Source: Gp13-AA77 sp035946575
GTDB taxonomy: Bacteria; Acidobacteriota; Terriglobia; UBA7540
DNA: 64,000 bases
Assembly (NCBI GenBank): GCA_035946575.1
Contig: DASYZG010000073.1
Location: 13,545 to 77,544, forward strand
Reading direction: 5' to 3'
Shown: one piece after another, positions 9,442 to 16,773 of the stretch
Position numbering within the stretch: the stretch's first letter is position 1
How the letters are laid out: every line of letters begins with the position of its first letter
Notes under the pieces: generated by a model
What the model saw: only the letters and a program-made list of their open reading frames with translations
Database searches by the model: none
What the model was told of the DNA's origin: nothing
Program-made: the position numbers and the translations under genes

Positions 9442-9741
9442 ATGAAACTCACTCACGAAAAAATCATCAAGCTGTCCCACGAAGTGATCGACGCCATCAT
9501 GGCGCTCGATGAGATCGAGATCTTCGAGGAGCCGAACACCATCCGCCAGGAAGTGGTGAAGGTCCTCAACGACCTCATGCGCGAAGAGGAGAAGGTGGAG
9601 GAGGGCGTGCGCAACCAGATCGCTTCGCAGAAGCGGACCATTCCCGAAGGCAGCGGCGAATGGGAGATTCTCCACCGCAAGTACTACCACGAAGCCCTGC
9701 GCAAAATCGGGGTTGTTTTTACCGCCCCGCCGCGCGGCTGA
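9442..9741 (+). CDS. DUF507 family protein, second of a tandem pair
   Basis: A 99-residue protein (MKLTHEKIIKLSHEVIDAIM...) with the DUF507 pattern: an N-terminal helix, an Asp/Glu-rich turn (LDEIEIFEEP), a helix with RQEVVKVLNDLMREEEKVEE, and a C-terminal KYYHEALRKIG. It is paralogous to the gene 16 bp upstream but differs in sequence, so the pair is an old duplication or fused-family split. Cytosolic, function unknown. After the stop comes a short degenerate repeat (accagggg/ttaggg, 9750-9785). Confidence 0.9.
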   Translation: MKLTHEKIIKLSHEVIDAIMALDEIEIFEEPNTIRQEVVKVLNDLMREEEKVEEGVRNQIASQKRTIPEGSGEWEILHRKYYHEALRKIGVVFTAPPRG

Positions 9742-9952
9742 GAATAGGGGCTAGAGACCAGGGGTTAGGGACCAGGGGCTAAGCTCAGGACCGCGCCATC
9801 AGGATCAGCCGGAAATCACGCTCGTCAGCATGTCAGTTGTTTAGCCTTTCAACGCCTCAGAAAGTGGCTTCGCCGCCTGGCAATCCAGGAGACAAACTCC
9901 CAGACTGACATACTTGTTAAGTAGCCCAGTTAGATAGCTTACCGCAGAAGCT

Positions 9953-10945
9953 CTAAGGCGTCTGGCCGTCGCGGCGCTTCAGCACCGGCGGGGTGTCGCC
10001 GCCCTGATCGCCCGGCGGCGGCTGCTGACCGGCCGTCTTGTCGGAGGCCTTCCTCTTCTCCAGCGTGGGCCCGCCCGGCTTCTGGCGCGCCTGGGCCAGA
10101 AGCACGGTGCGCGTCCTGGCCTTCACGTCGTTGAACTCCGAGGTGGAGACCAGGTATTCCGGCTTCTCGGGCAGGATCTTCTTGATTTCTTCCTCGCACT
10201 TGATGACGCGATCGGGGGTGGGCGGATGGTCCATGAACACTTCGGGCACGCTGCCTGGCTGGTGACGTTCCACATTCGTGACCTTGCCGAAGAAAGCCAC
10301 ATACGATTCCGGATCGTAACCGGCCTTGTACATGTATTGCAGGCCCAGGTAGTCGGCTTCCGCCTCCTGGTTCTGGCTGAACTTGAGGAAGATGATGGGC
10401 AGACCCTGCATGGCGGCCGAGATGCCGTAGTAGACGCCAATCGACATGGGCGTGAACATCAGCGGAATCATGGCAAATTGCATCAGCGTCTGCTTGGTCA
10501 TCATCGAGGCCCAGTGACGCGCGGCCACGTGCGCGATCTCATGCGCCACCACGCCGGCAAGCTGGCTTTCTTCGTCGGCGGCCTGCAGCGTACCGCTGTT
10601 GACGTAAAGGAATCCGCCCGGCAAGGCGAAGGCGTTGATGGAGGGATCGTCGATCACCTTCACCGTCAGTGGCACCTTCAGGTCGGAATTGCGCGCCACG
10701 TTCTGCGCCACGCGGTTCACGTACTCGTTGATGACCGGATCGGTGACCAGCTTCGATTGCTGGTCGACCTGCATCGAGTACTGTTTACCGATGGCGATTT
10801 CCTTTTGCTCGGAGATGATGCTCCGGTGGGCCACCTTGCGCGTGCCGATGGCGTCGGGATTGTCCTTCTGAGAACGGGCACTGAGCGGCAAAGCCACCAG
10901 CGTAAGCGCCAGAGCCAGCGAAATCCAAACACGGCGTGTCTTCAT
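9953..10945 (-). CDS. secreted/periplasmic M48-family zinc metalloprotease (BepA/LoiP-like)
   Basis: A 330-residue protein from ATG 10943-10945 with an AAAGGGG site upstream. Signal peptide about 1-25 (ISLALALTLVALPLSA). The zinc motif HEIAH is at residues 135-139, and the third-ligand segment is EAEADYLGLQYMYKAGYDP, diagnostic of M48. Pro/Lys-rich tail with no TPR repeats, so it is shorter than BepA. Family members clear misfolded outer-membrane proteins in the periplasm. The gene is isolated on the minus strand. Confidence 0.92.
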   Translation of the reverse strand: MKTRRVWISLALALTLVALPLSARSQKDNPDAIGTRKVAHRSIISEQKEIAIGKQYSMQVDQQSKLVTDPVINEYVNRVAQNVARNSDLKVPLTVKVIDDPSINAFALPGGFLYVNSGTLQAADEESQLAGVVAHEIAHVAARHWASMMTKQTLMQFAMIPLMFTPMSIGVYYGISAAMQGLPIIFLKFSQNQEAEADYLGLQYMYKAGYDPESYVAFFGKVTNVERHQPGSVPEVFMDHPPTPDRVIKCEEEIKKILPEKPEYLVSTSEFNDVKARTRTVLLAQARQKPGGPTLEKRKASDKTAGQQPPPGDQGGDTPPVLKRRDGQTP

Positions 10946-11434
10946 ATCGGGCCCCTTTATCAATCCCTCTCGACTCATTCTATCACCGGCGTCCAGGCAA
11001 TTCCCGCCCCGGCCGGATCCCCTTCGGGCATCGGCCTGAGCGTCATCCCGCGGCGCGGATTCGCTTCATAAGTCCCTGACCCTTTCGATTGGTAAAGCCC
11101 CCTTGCAGGTTGCTTGCAAGTCTCCTGGCTTCAGGGTAGTGTGTCCGTTTGGCCGTAGGGGCGGCTTCATGCCGCCACAAATGGCGGGATAAACCCGCTG
11201 CTACCGCCACTGCCGATTCAAACGTAGTGCGGCCCTGGTAGCCGCTCTGCAGCTGTGGACCTTTCGTCGGGGCACCCTCGCGTCTCAAATCAAAAATGGC
11301 CCAAGAAGTTCTCAAGAGAAAGCACTCAGGAATCCTGCTCCAAAATCCCGCAATTTCGGCCCTAATCACCTCAGCACGTGCGACTTGTGGGTTTGGGTTC
11401 GTCGTTCGGGAATCTCGCTCGCGAGGGGCGAAAA
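10946..11434. other. intergenic stretch with one REP-like pair
   Basis: No convincing gene in 489 bp; short open frames here have no protein-like composition. The stretch holds the GTAG-headed palindrome pair at 11155-11204, described separately. The rest shows no structure I can name. Confidence 0.6.
11155..11204. repeat. REP-like inverted pair
   Basis: A forward unit GTAG-GGGCGGC-TTCAT-GCCGCC (11155-11176) is followed by an inverted unit that reads GTAGCAGCGGGTTTATCCC on the minus strand (ending at 11204). GTAG next to a GC-rich palindrome, in head-to-head pairs, is the layout of enterobacterial REP/BIME elements. The second unit has the same core (GCGGGTTTATCCCGCC) as the array at 63631-63971. 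Confidence 0.7.
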
Positions 11435-12067
11435 TCAAGGGTTAAGCTCAGTATTACCAATGGGTTGAGGCGTTGGGTTCGACACCCTGTACCCCACTGC
11501 TTTTTCGCGTCCTCTTTCGCACTTTTTCCGCGCCGCAGCCAGCTCGCGAAACGAGCCCAGACGCGCCTCGATCCCCTCCCGGAGCTTGACGATGTCCCGC
11601 CGGCCATCGGCCCCGAACTCCTTCTCCAGCCAACAATGGCACTTCCGATTGCACGACTCGAACTCGGAGATAAACTGCGACAGGTACGAGTGAATGCTCT
11701 CGTTCGGGGCCTCCCTCCAGTTTCCCTGGCGCGCGGCCAGCAGTTTCTGCGACCAGACCATGGCGGCCGCCTTCAGGTTGAGTCCGAGCCTGGGGTTCCA
11801 CCGCCACTCCTCCGGCTTCACAAACCAGAACGCCGCCAAAAGGTCGTGCCAGACGCGCAGAAACGCCCGCTGACCTTCGCTCTGCGATCCGCCCCACCCC
11901 GCCAGCTTCGAGGACTTGATGCCGACATGATTCAGCGCCGATCGGCGCTTGCCCTCGCGCGTGCGCGGACCGGTCGAAAGCCGGGCATTCGCGCGCTGCG
12001 CGCGCAGTTTCGCCGCACTGATACGCTTACCGTTCGGTAAGATGGACGTCGACGGAGACAAGCCCAT
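11435..12067 (-). CDS. hypothetical protein with STGPRT-EGK N-terminal motif
   Basis: A 210-residue protein starting at ATG 12065-12067, with GAGG seven bases upstream. Residues about 15-50 contain SAAKLRAQRANARLSTGPRT followed by REGKRRSALNHVG. This basic motif recurs in many uncharacterised acidobacterial and planctomycete proteins, often multi-copy. The remainder is Trp- and Arg-rich and helical (MVWSQKLLAARQGNWREAPN; YLSQFISEFESCNRKCHCWL). No signal peptide or membrane helix. The repeated basic patch hints at nucleic-acid binding, but that is only a guess. A perfect 14-bp palindrome lies 52 bp upstream. Confidence 0.65.
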   Translation of the reverse strand: MGLSPSTSILPNGKRISAAKLRAQRANARLSTGPRTREGKRRSALNHVGIKSSKLAGWGGSQSEGQRAFLRVWHDLLAAFWFVKPEEWRWNPRLGLNLKAAAMVWSQKLLAARQGNWREAPNESIHSYLSQFISEFESCNRKCHCWLEKEFGADGRRDIVKLREGIEARLGSFRELAAARKKCERGREKAVGYRVSNPTPQPIGNTELNP

Positions 12068-12519
12068 GGGAGGACCTCGACGCAAATCCGGGGCGTTTAC
12101 AGATGATGCCTCTCTTATATACCAATTGGTATCAAGCGTCAATAGTAAAGATATACGACCTTACGACGGGTTTTACGGCCAAGGACTTCCGAACCTGGGC
12201 GGGAACCAGCCTGGCGCTGCTCGAGCTCGAAGAACTCGGCGCGGCGCAATCGGCTACTGCGGCCAGACCCAACGCGGGGGGCGGCGATCAGAAGCGTCGC
12301 TAAGAAACCCTGAAACCGGCCTGCAGCCCGCCGGAAGTACGATATGCATCCTGCAGTGCTCGACAGCTACAGGCGAGGGTTGCTTGCCAGCTCAAGGGAC
12401 GGGCTCCGACCGGGCCGGGGACCGAGCGCGCTCCGCAGGGAGGCGTTGGCACTGATGAAGCTGCTGGCTCAGGCAGCGACCGGCCTTGTGACGGCGGCTT
12501 AGCCGCCTTCAGTCGCCCG
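12068..12519. other. intergenic stretch
   Basis: 452 bp between two minus-strand genes. A 66-codon plus-strand frame (12103-12303) has no recognisable features and no good ribosome site. Apart from the palindrome at 12119-12132 I see nothing further, except a small hairpin-like GGCGGCTTAGCCGCC at 12492-12506 just after the gluconate-dehydrogenase-subunit-like gene, which could be its terminator. Confidence 0.5.
12119..12132. promoter_or_regulatory. 14-bp perfect palindrome, possible operator
   Basis: ATACCAATTGGTAT at 12119-12132 is a perfect palindrome inside an AT-rich island, 52 bp upstream of the start of the STGPRT-motif gene (12067, minus strand). Position and symmetry fit a dimeric repressor site. 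No regulator is known. Confidence 0.4.
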
Positions 12520-13224
12520 TCACGCGTGTCCGTCAGGATGCTTGCAGCTCGGCCAACTCTCCCACATCACGCGTCCCGTCCAACCGAGATCGCGCAGGCC
12601 GACTTCGGAGGAGTAGTAGGTGCGGCTGACCCATTCCTTGACCGTCTCGAAATGATCGCGGAGCGTCAGCGCGGATTCACTGGCAGAAGTTGCGGAAGAG
12701 GACGACCCGCTCCAAGGGTCCCAATCACCGTCGGAGGCCTTCGGACCCGATTCCCCGGTTGAGGCGCTGTTCAGAATGGCAATCTGTTGTTCCTCGCTGA
12801 GGCTGGCGAAGGGCTGGCTGTGATGCCGGAGTGCCTCACCTTCGAACGCGGAAAGCGACTCGAGGAATTTGCGCTGGCCCGCCTGAGTCTCCACCGTCAG
12901 GAGCAGGTCGATGGTGCGATTCACCTCGGCGCGGCTCGATCCCGGGATGATGCGCTCAGCGAGCACCGTCAGCGTCTCATTCTGATGAGCGTCCAGGAAC
13001 TGCGGCGACCATTGGGCGTTGGCGGGAGCGCCGGACTGCTGCGCCTCGGATTGTCGGCCGGCGTTCGGATCAGCGGGCTTCCCCTCCGCGGCGTTCGCCA
13101 GCGGGCCGAGCGTCACCAGCGCAGCGCCGCCTCCGGCCGTCCCGAGCAAACGCTGGACCATCTGGCGGCGGCTCATGCCATCGTCTCCGCGGGCAAAGCG
13201 CCGGATCGGATTCTCGCCTCTCAT
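12520..13224 (-). CDS. gluconate 2-dehydrogenase subunit 3-family protein (Tat-exported), orphan
   Basis: A 234-residue protein from ATG 13222-13224 with AGGAGG five bases upstream. The N-terminus carries a twin-arginine-type signal (MSRRQMVQRLLGTAGGGAAL). The mature part has the PF13618 pattern: NETLTVLAERIIPGSSRAEV, then EEQQIAILN and a C-terminal TYYSSEVGLRDLGWTG. This subunit normally accompanies a large GMC-type flavoprotein dehydrogenase that it helps fold or export. No GMC gene is adjacent here, so it is either an orphan or its partner is elsewhere. A Ser-rich insertion (GSSSSATSASESA) is unusual. Confidence 0.85.
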   Translation of the reverse strand: MRGENPIRRFARGDDGMSRRQMVQRLLGTAGGGAALVTLGPLANAAEGKPADPNAGRQSEAQQSGAPANAQWSPQFLDAHQNETLTVLAERIIPGSSRAEVNRTIDLLLTVETQAGQRKFLESLSAFEGEALRHHSQPFASLSEEQQIAILNSASTGESGPKASDGDWDPWSGSSSSATSASESALTLRDHFETVKEWVSRTYYSSEVGLRDLGWTGRVMWESWPSCKHPDGHA

Positions 13225-13671
13225 CCACACCTCCTGTCACATTCCGTCTCGGGCAAGTGTACCACTCGTTGGTTCCAGTCGGCAGAATTTTGCTTGCGGC
13301 GTGCTGCTAGCCCCTGCCCTCCAGCCGCCTGGCCCCCGGTTGGCTTTGATCCACGATGCTCTTCCTCGCGACATTCGCGACTATCACATTCATTCTAATT
13401 GTCTTACCCTCATTTTTCGGGTTGCTTTCATTGGCTTTGAAACCGTCCCAGTTTTCTCACTTTTCCCACGCTTTTGTTGAAGCCAGAAGACTTATTGGCT
13501 TTGATAGGCGCAATTTTCCAGGGGGGGAGGGGTCGGTTTTTCCCGGCGGAGAGCCACGGTACCCGCATAAACAGCAGGTCCGCCTGATGTCAGGCGCCGC
13601 GCAACAAGTCGTGGCCAGTGCGGTGCGTCACCCGCCGTGGCCGGTGTGCCAGTCAACATGGCTAGCCCATC
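13225..13671. other. intergenic stretch, locally AT-rich
   Basis: 447 bp with no supported gene. The middle (13365-13510) is clearly richer in A/T than its surroundings, and the 10-mer TTGGCTTTGA occurs three times (about 13341, 13430, 13495). I cannot assign a function. It may contain the promoter of the divergent neighbourhood or be decayed foreign DNA. Confidence 0.4.
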
Positions 13672-14427
13672 CTACGAGCCGCCTTCTTCCTTCGGCGGCG
13701 TCAGCAGCAGGAGTGAAAGCACGTATTCGGACCCGCTCCCGTCCCGGAGTTTTGCCTGTAAGGCGCAGTTTCCGAGGTCATCGGCGACCACGGCGGGCAA
13801 CGCCTTGTAAGCCGGGTTGGCAGGCACCAGGCTCATCAGCACCGGATGCTCGGTTCCGGCAGCCTTTGCGCTCATCCGGGACGCCTCCTCGAAGCTCAGC
13901 GGCTTCGTCACGTCGAGGTCGGCGGCCAGCGGCGTGAGCAAAAGAAAGTCCCGGTACTCCGCCTTCTCCGCTTCATCGCTCCCGGGAGGCACCTGGACGT
14001 AGCGCATGGTGTAGAATCCCGGCTTCAGCTTCTGATCGAGCGAGTCCTCCGGCTCCAGCATCACGAACCTTAGCAGGCCCACAACGGCTCCGGTCTCCAG
14101 ACCTCCGTACAGGACCTGGGACTGCTTCGCAGCCTGCTTCCTGACAAGCACGGACTTCACCCACCAGACGTCGCAGACCGGGTTGCTGGCAGTTCCGGCG
14201 GTTCGCAACACTCGCGAGCCCCGAGGATCCAACTGACTGCTCAAAGCGGCCGGCACGCCGAGGGACGACAACGCCGGCGACGGCTGCAGCGCAAACTCCG
14301 ACTGGCCGGCGGCGATGCCGCTCAGTCCCAGCAGGAGCCCCGCCCCCAGCAGAGCGATTCGAAGCCCTCTATCCCTGATGGATAGCCCGCATCTCACGTT
14401 TCGTTTCTCTGTCCGATCATCTCTCAT
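13672..14427 (-). CDS. secreted hypothetical protein
   Basis: A 251-residue protein from ATG 14425-14427. It has a basic N-terminus and a hydrophobic signal segment (IALLGAGLLLGLSGIAAGQ), so it is exported. The mature part contains CDVWWVKSVLV, then GLLRFVMLEPEDSLDQKLKP and GFYTMRYVQVPPGSDEAEKA, and ends with a beta-rich section (YVLSLLLLTPPKEEGGS). The layout resembles acidobacterial secreted proteins annotated only as hypothetical, and I recognise no domain. Start choice is tentative since the ribosome site is weak. Confidence 0.7.
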   Translation of the reverse strand: MRDDRTEKRNVRCGLSIRDRGLRIALLGAGLLLGLSGIAAGQSEFALQPSPALSSLGVPAALSSQLDPRGSRVLRTAGTASNPVCDVWWVKSVLVRKQAAKQSQVLYGGLETGAVVGLLRFVMLEPEDSLDQKLKPGFYTMRYVQVPPGSDEAEKAEYRDFLLLTPLAADLDVTKPLSFEEASRMSAKAAGTEHPVLMSLVPANPAYKALPAVVADDLGNCALQAKLRDGSGSEYVLSLLLLTPPKEEGGS

Positions 14428-14755
14428 GTTGTACCCCAAAAGAAGTTCCTGAGGCCGCCCGGCGCGGTCAGCGACGCCCGATTCCGGCATCCGGCCGGAG
14501 CGACTCGTTGATTGGCGCGACAATCTATTCCGCATGCGGCCTTCAGGTTTTTAACGCTTGCACGCGCCTGGCGCGTCCGGGGGGTATGGCAGTGGGCCGC
14601 GACCTAAAGACGTCAACCCGATGCCACACAAAAGTATAACAATGGCGAGTGGCGCGCAGCAAGCAGATGGGAGGCCAGGTGATGCTCTAATTTTGTGTTG
14701 GTGCGATGTTGGAGAGAGTTGGATGCGGCTGTAAGTGACTGACGAATCGTTGCTT

Positions 14756-15421
14756 TCACGATTTACGCATAAGTTCATTCTCGAAATCCTCAAGCATATC
14801 GATATGCTCGTCTGTTGGCAGTGGGGCCGTGGAGAAGTACTTCTTCTCAGCGAATGGAGTTTCTACCCGTCGCTCGATATTGAAGATCGCAGGGGCCTGC
14901 TTCACTGTCAACGCATCGTAGGAGATTGTGACTGCCGTTGCCTGATAGGTGACCTCTCGGCCAAAAAACTGAGGGACTCGCTCAGATATCCTCTCAGCGA
15001 TGCCGGACAGGGCTGCGTTCAGGCTTCCCATGTCGATCTCGCTGTGGAATGTTAACTGGCTGACGTAGGCGCGTCGCGAAATCATTGCGGGATCGTAAGA
15101 CAGCCCGTGCGTTTCCGATAGCCACATAAGCGCTTCATGTAAAACCTGCTCGGAATCAGATGTTGAAGAGGCTGTGTCCACAACAATCCCTTGCGGGAAA
15201 ATTTGAATCTTGTCAATCGTTACATCTCCAGCCCGCCCCATTTCGAAAGTCACACCCTTAGTTTCATCGAATTCCTCGGCAGTTTTGGGGTACTTCAAGA
15301 ACCCGTATCGCTCAACAAGGGCTTGTACTAATTGAGGGTAGTAAGCCCGCCCTCGTGGATTAAGATCAATGGGCTCGACGAAGGCGAACAGCCTAGCGAG
15401 TGTTACCGCCGATAGCTGCAT
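14756..15421 (-). CDS. third gene of the element's toxin-antitoxin operon, unknown function
   Basis: A 221-residue soluble protein whose start overlaps the antitoxin end by 29 bp, so it is co-translated. No signal peptide or membrane helix. The sequence shows a compact alpha/beta pattern: FVEPIDLNPRGRAYYPQLVQ, ERYGFLKYPKTAEEFDETKG, QIFPQGIVVDTASSTSDSEQ and IERRVETPFAEKKYFSTAPL. I do not recognise the family. In type II systems of the TAC class, the third gene is a SecB-like chaperone for the antitoxin; this protein is longer than SecB and not visibly homologous. Its position just inside the left terminal repeat marks it as a passenger gene. Confidence 0.8.
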   Translation of the reverse strand: MQLSAVTLARLFAFVEPIDLNPRGRAYYPQLVQALVERYGFLKYPKTAEEFDETKGVTFEMGRAGDVTIDKIQIFPQGIVVDTASSTSDSEQVLHEALMWLSETHGLSYDPAMISRRAYVSQLTFHSEIDMGSLNAALSGIAERISERVPQFFGREVTYQATAVTISYDALTVKQAPAIFNIERRVETPFAEKKYFSTAPLPTDEHIDMLEDFENELMRKS

Positions 15422-16040
15422 GTCCCTGCCTCCTTTGGTTGTCTAGCGGCCAGGGAATGACGTTTGATCGTGCTGACTGTGACCCTGGTTCTGTCTGACA
15501 CAGTGCTCTGATCATCGCCCTTCCGTTCTCGATATCGATAGGAGCCGATTGCAACGGTTTTGATTGCGAGTGATCCGACCCCGCAATTTGTTGTGAAACA
15601 GCGTCCGAGGCCGCTAACACACTGTCGATAACGGCATAAGCGGTCATTGTGGAAGCGGCTGAGGCAACACCAGAAGCACGCCGTTCAGTTTCCTCTTCAA
15701 ACGTCGGGATACTCGTAAATTCTTTCTCGGAAAGGTCCGAAGAGAAACGAGCCAAGTCGCCAAATGAGACGAACCGGCCTATGAACGCCATGTCGAGACC
15801 TCCGGCGATTCTTCCAACGGTGTTGAATGTCAAATTGCCGTAGTCTTGATCCTCAGCCCTTGATACGACACCTTGAGTGAGACTCGCTCGTTCTGCCAAC
15901 GCGGCTTGAGAACCGCAATGTTTCTTTCTCAGTGTCTTAATTTGAAAGGCAACGGAACGCTTAAGTAAAGCGAGCGCGAACTCCTCTCGGTACTTTTTGC
16001 TTTTCGCAAGTTTGCCCCAAATATCCTCAGCGGTATTCAT
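15393..16040 (-). CDS. HigA-like XRE-family antitoxin/repressor
   Basis: A 215-residue protein. Residues about 32-75 form a helix-turn-helix: QIKTLRKKHCGSQAALAERA, then SLTQGVVSRAEDQDYGNLTF, the pattern of XRE/HigA regulators. A basic N-terminal helix precedes it. The C-terminal 100 residues are Ser/Ala-rich and probably disordered or involved in neutralising the toxin. The gene starts inside the end of the toxin gene (14-bp overlap), the toxin-first order typical of higBA. It probably binds the palindromes upstream of the toxin at 16452-16499. Confidence 0.82.
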   Translation of the reverse strand: MNTAEDIWGKLAKSKKYREEFALALLKRSVAFQIKTLRKKHCGSQAALAERASLTQGVVSRAEDQDYGNLTFNTVGRIAGGLDMAFIGRFVSFGDLARFSSDLSEKEFTSIPTFEEETERRASGVASAASTMTAYAVIDSVLAASDAVSQQIAGSDHSQSKPLQSAPIDIENGRAMIRALCQTEPGSQSARSNVIPWPLDNQRRQGHAAIGGNTR

Positions 16041-16431
16041 GAGCCTCTCCTATTCCAGCCTCTAGGTCTCGTTTGTAACGGAGAGCCAAGTCAAAAGCGT
16101 TTGGGGGATCGTAAACGCCCCTGATGCCCTTCCCACAGCCAAGCAAAAGAATGAACTCATGCTCTGTACTCGGAGGCCAAATCCCAACAGGACGAAATCT
16201 GCGTTTCGGCTTTCCTTCGATTTGGAATCGAACCTCTCCTAACCCCTCGTGCTCTCTCTTTAGAACTTTGAACTCCTTGGTGTCTCTGTCTTCCCAATCT
16301 TCGGTCGCCGCAAGCGTGGTAAGCGTCGCGTCGAAGACCGCTTGTACGGCCGGCTCCTGAGCGGCATACCAGTCCTGGATAGGGCATGTGCCGCCATCCA
16401 AATGGTAGGCTTTGAACGTCCACAACGGCAT
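16027..16431 (-). CDS. RelE/HigB-type toxin (Gp49-like)
   Basis: 134 residues from ATG 16429-16431. The family pattern of phage-derived Gp49-like/HigB toxins is visible: EFKVLKREHEGLGEVRFQIE, RRFRPVGIWPPSTEHEFILL, then YDPPNAFDLALRYKRDLEAG. Such proteins are ribosome-dependent mRNA nucleases. The pairing with an overlapping XRE gene downstream supports a type II system. No cysteine or membrane features. Expression probably starts from a promoter at about 16458-16486 on the minus strand that is overlapped by palindromes. Confidence 0.82.
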   Translation of the reverse strand: MPLWTFKAYHLDGGTCPIQDWYAAQEPAVQAVFDATLTTLAATEDWEDRDTKEFKVLKREHEGLGEVRFQIEGKPKRRFRPVGIWPPSTEHEFILLLGCGKGIRGVYDPPNAFDLALRYKRDLEAGIGEAHEYR

Positions 16432-16451
16432 GTTACCGCACTTTCTCCCGC

Positions 16452-16502
16452 AATGCAATATTACATTTCTTGCTTGACAAGCTAAATGCAATTTTGCATA
16501 AT
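16452..16502. promoter_or_regulatory. divergent promoters with shared palindromic operators
   Basis: Plus strand: TTGACA (16474-16479), 17 bp, CATAAT (16497-16502), a strong sigma-70-like promoter facing the transposase. Minus strand: TAATAT (16463-16458) with a weak TTTAGC 17 bp upstream, facing the toxin. Two related palindromes overlap these signals: AATGCAAT/ATTACATT (16452-16467) and ATGCAA-TT-TTGCAT (16486-16499); a third, GCTTG-A-CAAGC, covers the plus -35. One repressor could therefore control both directions. Confidence 0.65.
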
Positions 16503-16522
16503 AAGCGCATGTTGCAGAAAGC

Positions 16523-16567
16523 AAAAGGCCAGCAAGCGCGATCTGAATCACGAGTGCTGGCCTTTTT
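16523..16567 (+). terminator. rho-independent terminator/attenuator-like hairpin
   Basis: AAAAGGCCAGCA (16523-16534) pairs perfectly with TGCTGGCCTTTT (16555-16566) across a 20-base loop, and the stem ends in a T-run. It lies only about 15-60 bases after the expected plus-strand transcription start. Either it makes a very short RNA or it attenuates transcription into the transposase. Confidence 0.65.
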
Positions 16568-16574
16568 CTCTTGT

Positions 16575-16644
16575 GGGCCTGGCGTGGTGCTGCCCCTGCC
16601 GTCTGGAGGCAAGGGGACAGAGGGTCCGAACCCCTCCAGGTCCA
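16575..16644 (+). ncRNA. tRNA-like fold (degenerate, possible anticodon CUG)
   Basis: GGGCCTG (16575-16581) pairs with CAGGTCC (16637-16643) as a 7-bp acceptor with one G-U. GAGGG/CCCTC (16620-16624, 16632-16636) with the 7-base loop TCCGAAC gives a T-arm. A 7-base loop GTCTGGA sits on a GCC/GGC-based stem as an anticodon-like arm, with U at position 33 and CUG as the triplet. Discriminator A is followed by CCG rather than CCA. The D-arm is minimal or missing. It could be a tRNA relic, a tRNA mimic or chance folding; folding and homologue searches are needed. Confidence 0.4.
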
Positions 16645-16660
16645 CCGCAGTAAAAACTCT

Positions 16661-16747
16661 CCCCGCAAGCGGTTGCCGCCGCTCACGGGGAATGTCCTCG
16701 GGTATGAGCCAAGGACAGGGTTGTGTAACCCGCTGTCATTTTGGCTC
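16661..16747 (+). promoter_or_regulatory. structured transposase leader (two hairpins)
   Basis: Hairpin one: CCCCG (16661-16665) with CGGGG (16686-16690) and inner AGCGG/CCGCT. Hairpin two: GAGCCAA (16706-16712) with TTGGCTC (16741-16747), continued by GACAG/CTGTC and GGTT/AACC around a short loop, about 16 bp in total. The second ends 26 bases before the transposase ATG. It could limit translation from read-through transcripts, as leader hairpins do in other insertion sequences. Confidence 0.55.
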
Positions 16748-16773
16748 TGACGCCCGAAGAAAGCAAGGGCCAA

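Noticed and set aside
12103..12303. Small plus-strand gene (66 codons)
   Set aside because: No ribosome site, no recognisable family, and it overlaps an operator-like palindrome upstream of the minus-strand gene.
13356..13937. Plus-strand 193-codon frame
   Set aside because: It spans the AT-rich gap and the antisense of the secreted protein at 13672-14427, with no protein-like pattern.
16575..16644. Functional tmRNA or ordinary tRNA gene
   Set aside because: No D-arm, CCG instead of CCA, and no tag-reading region. Kept only as a tRNA-like fold.
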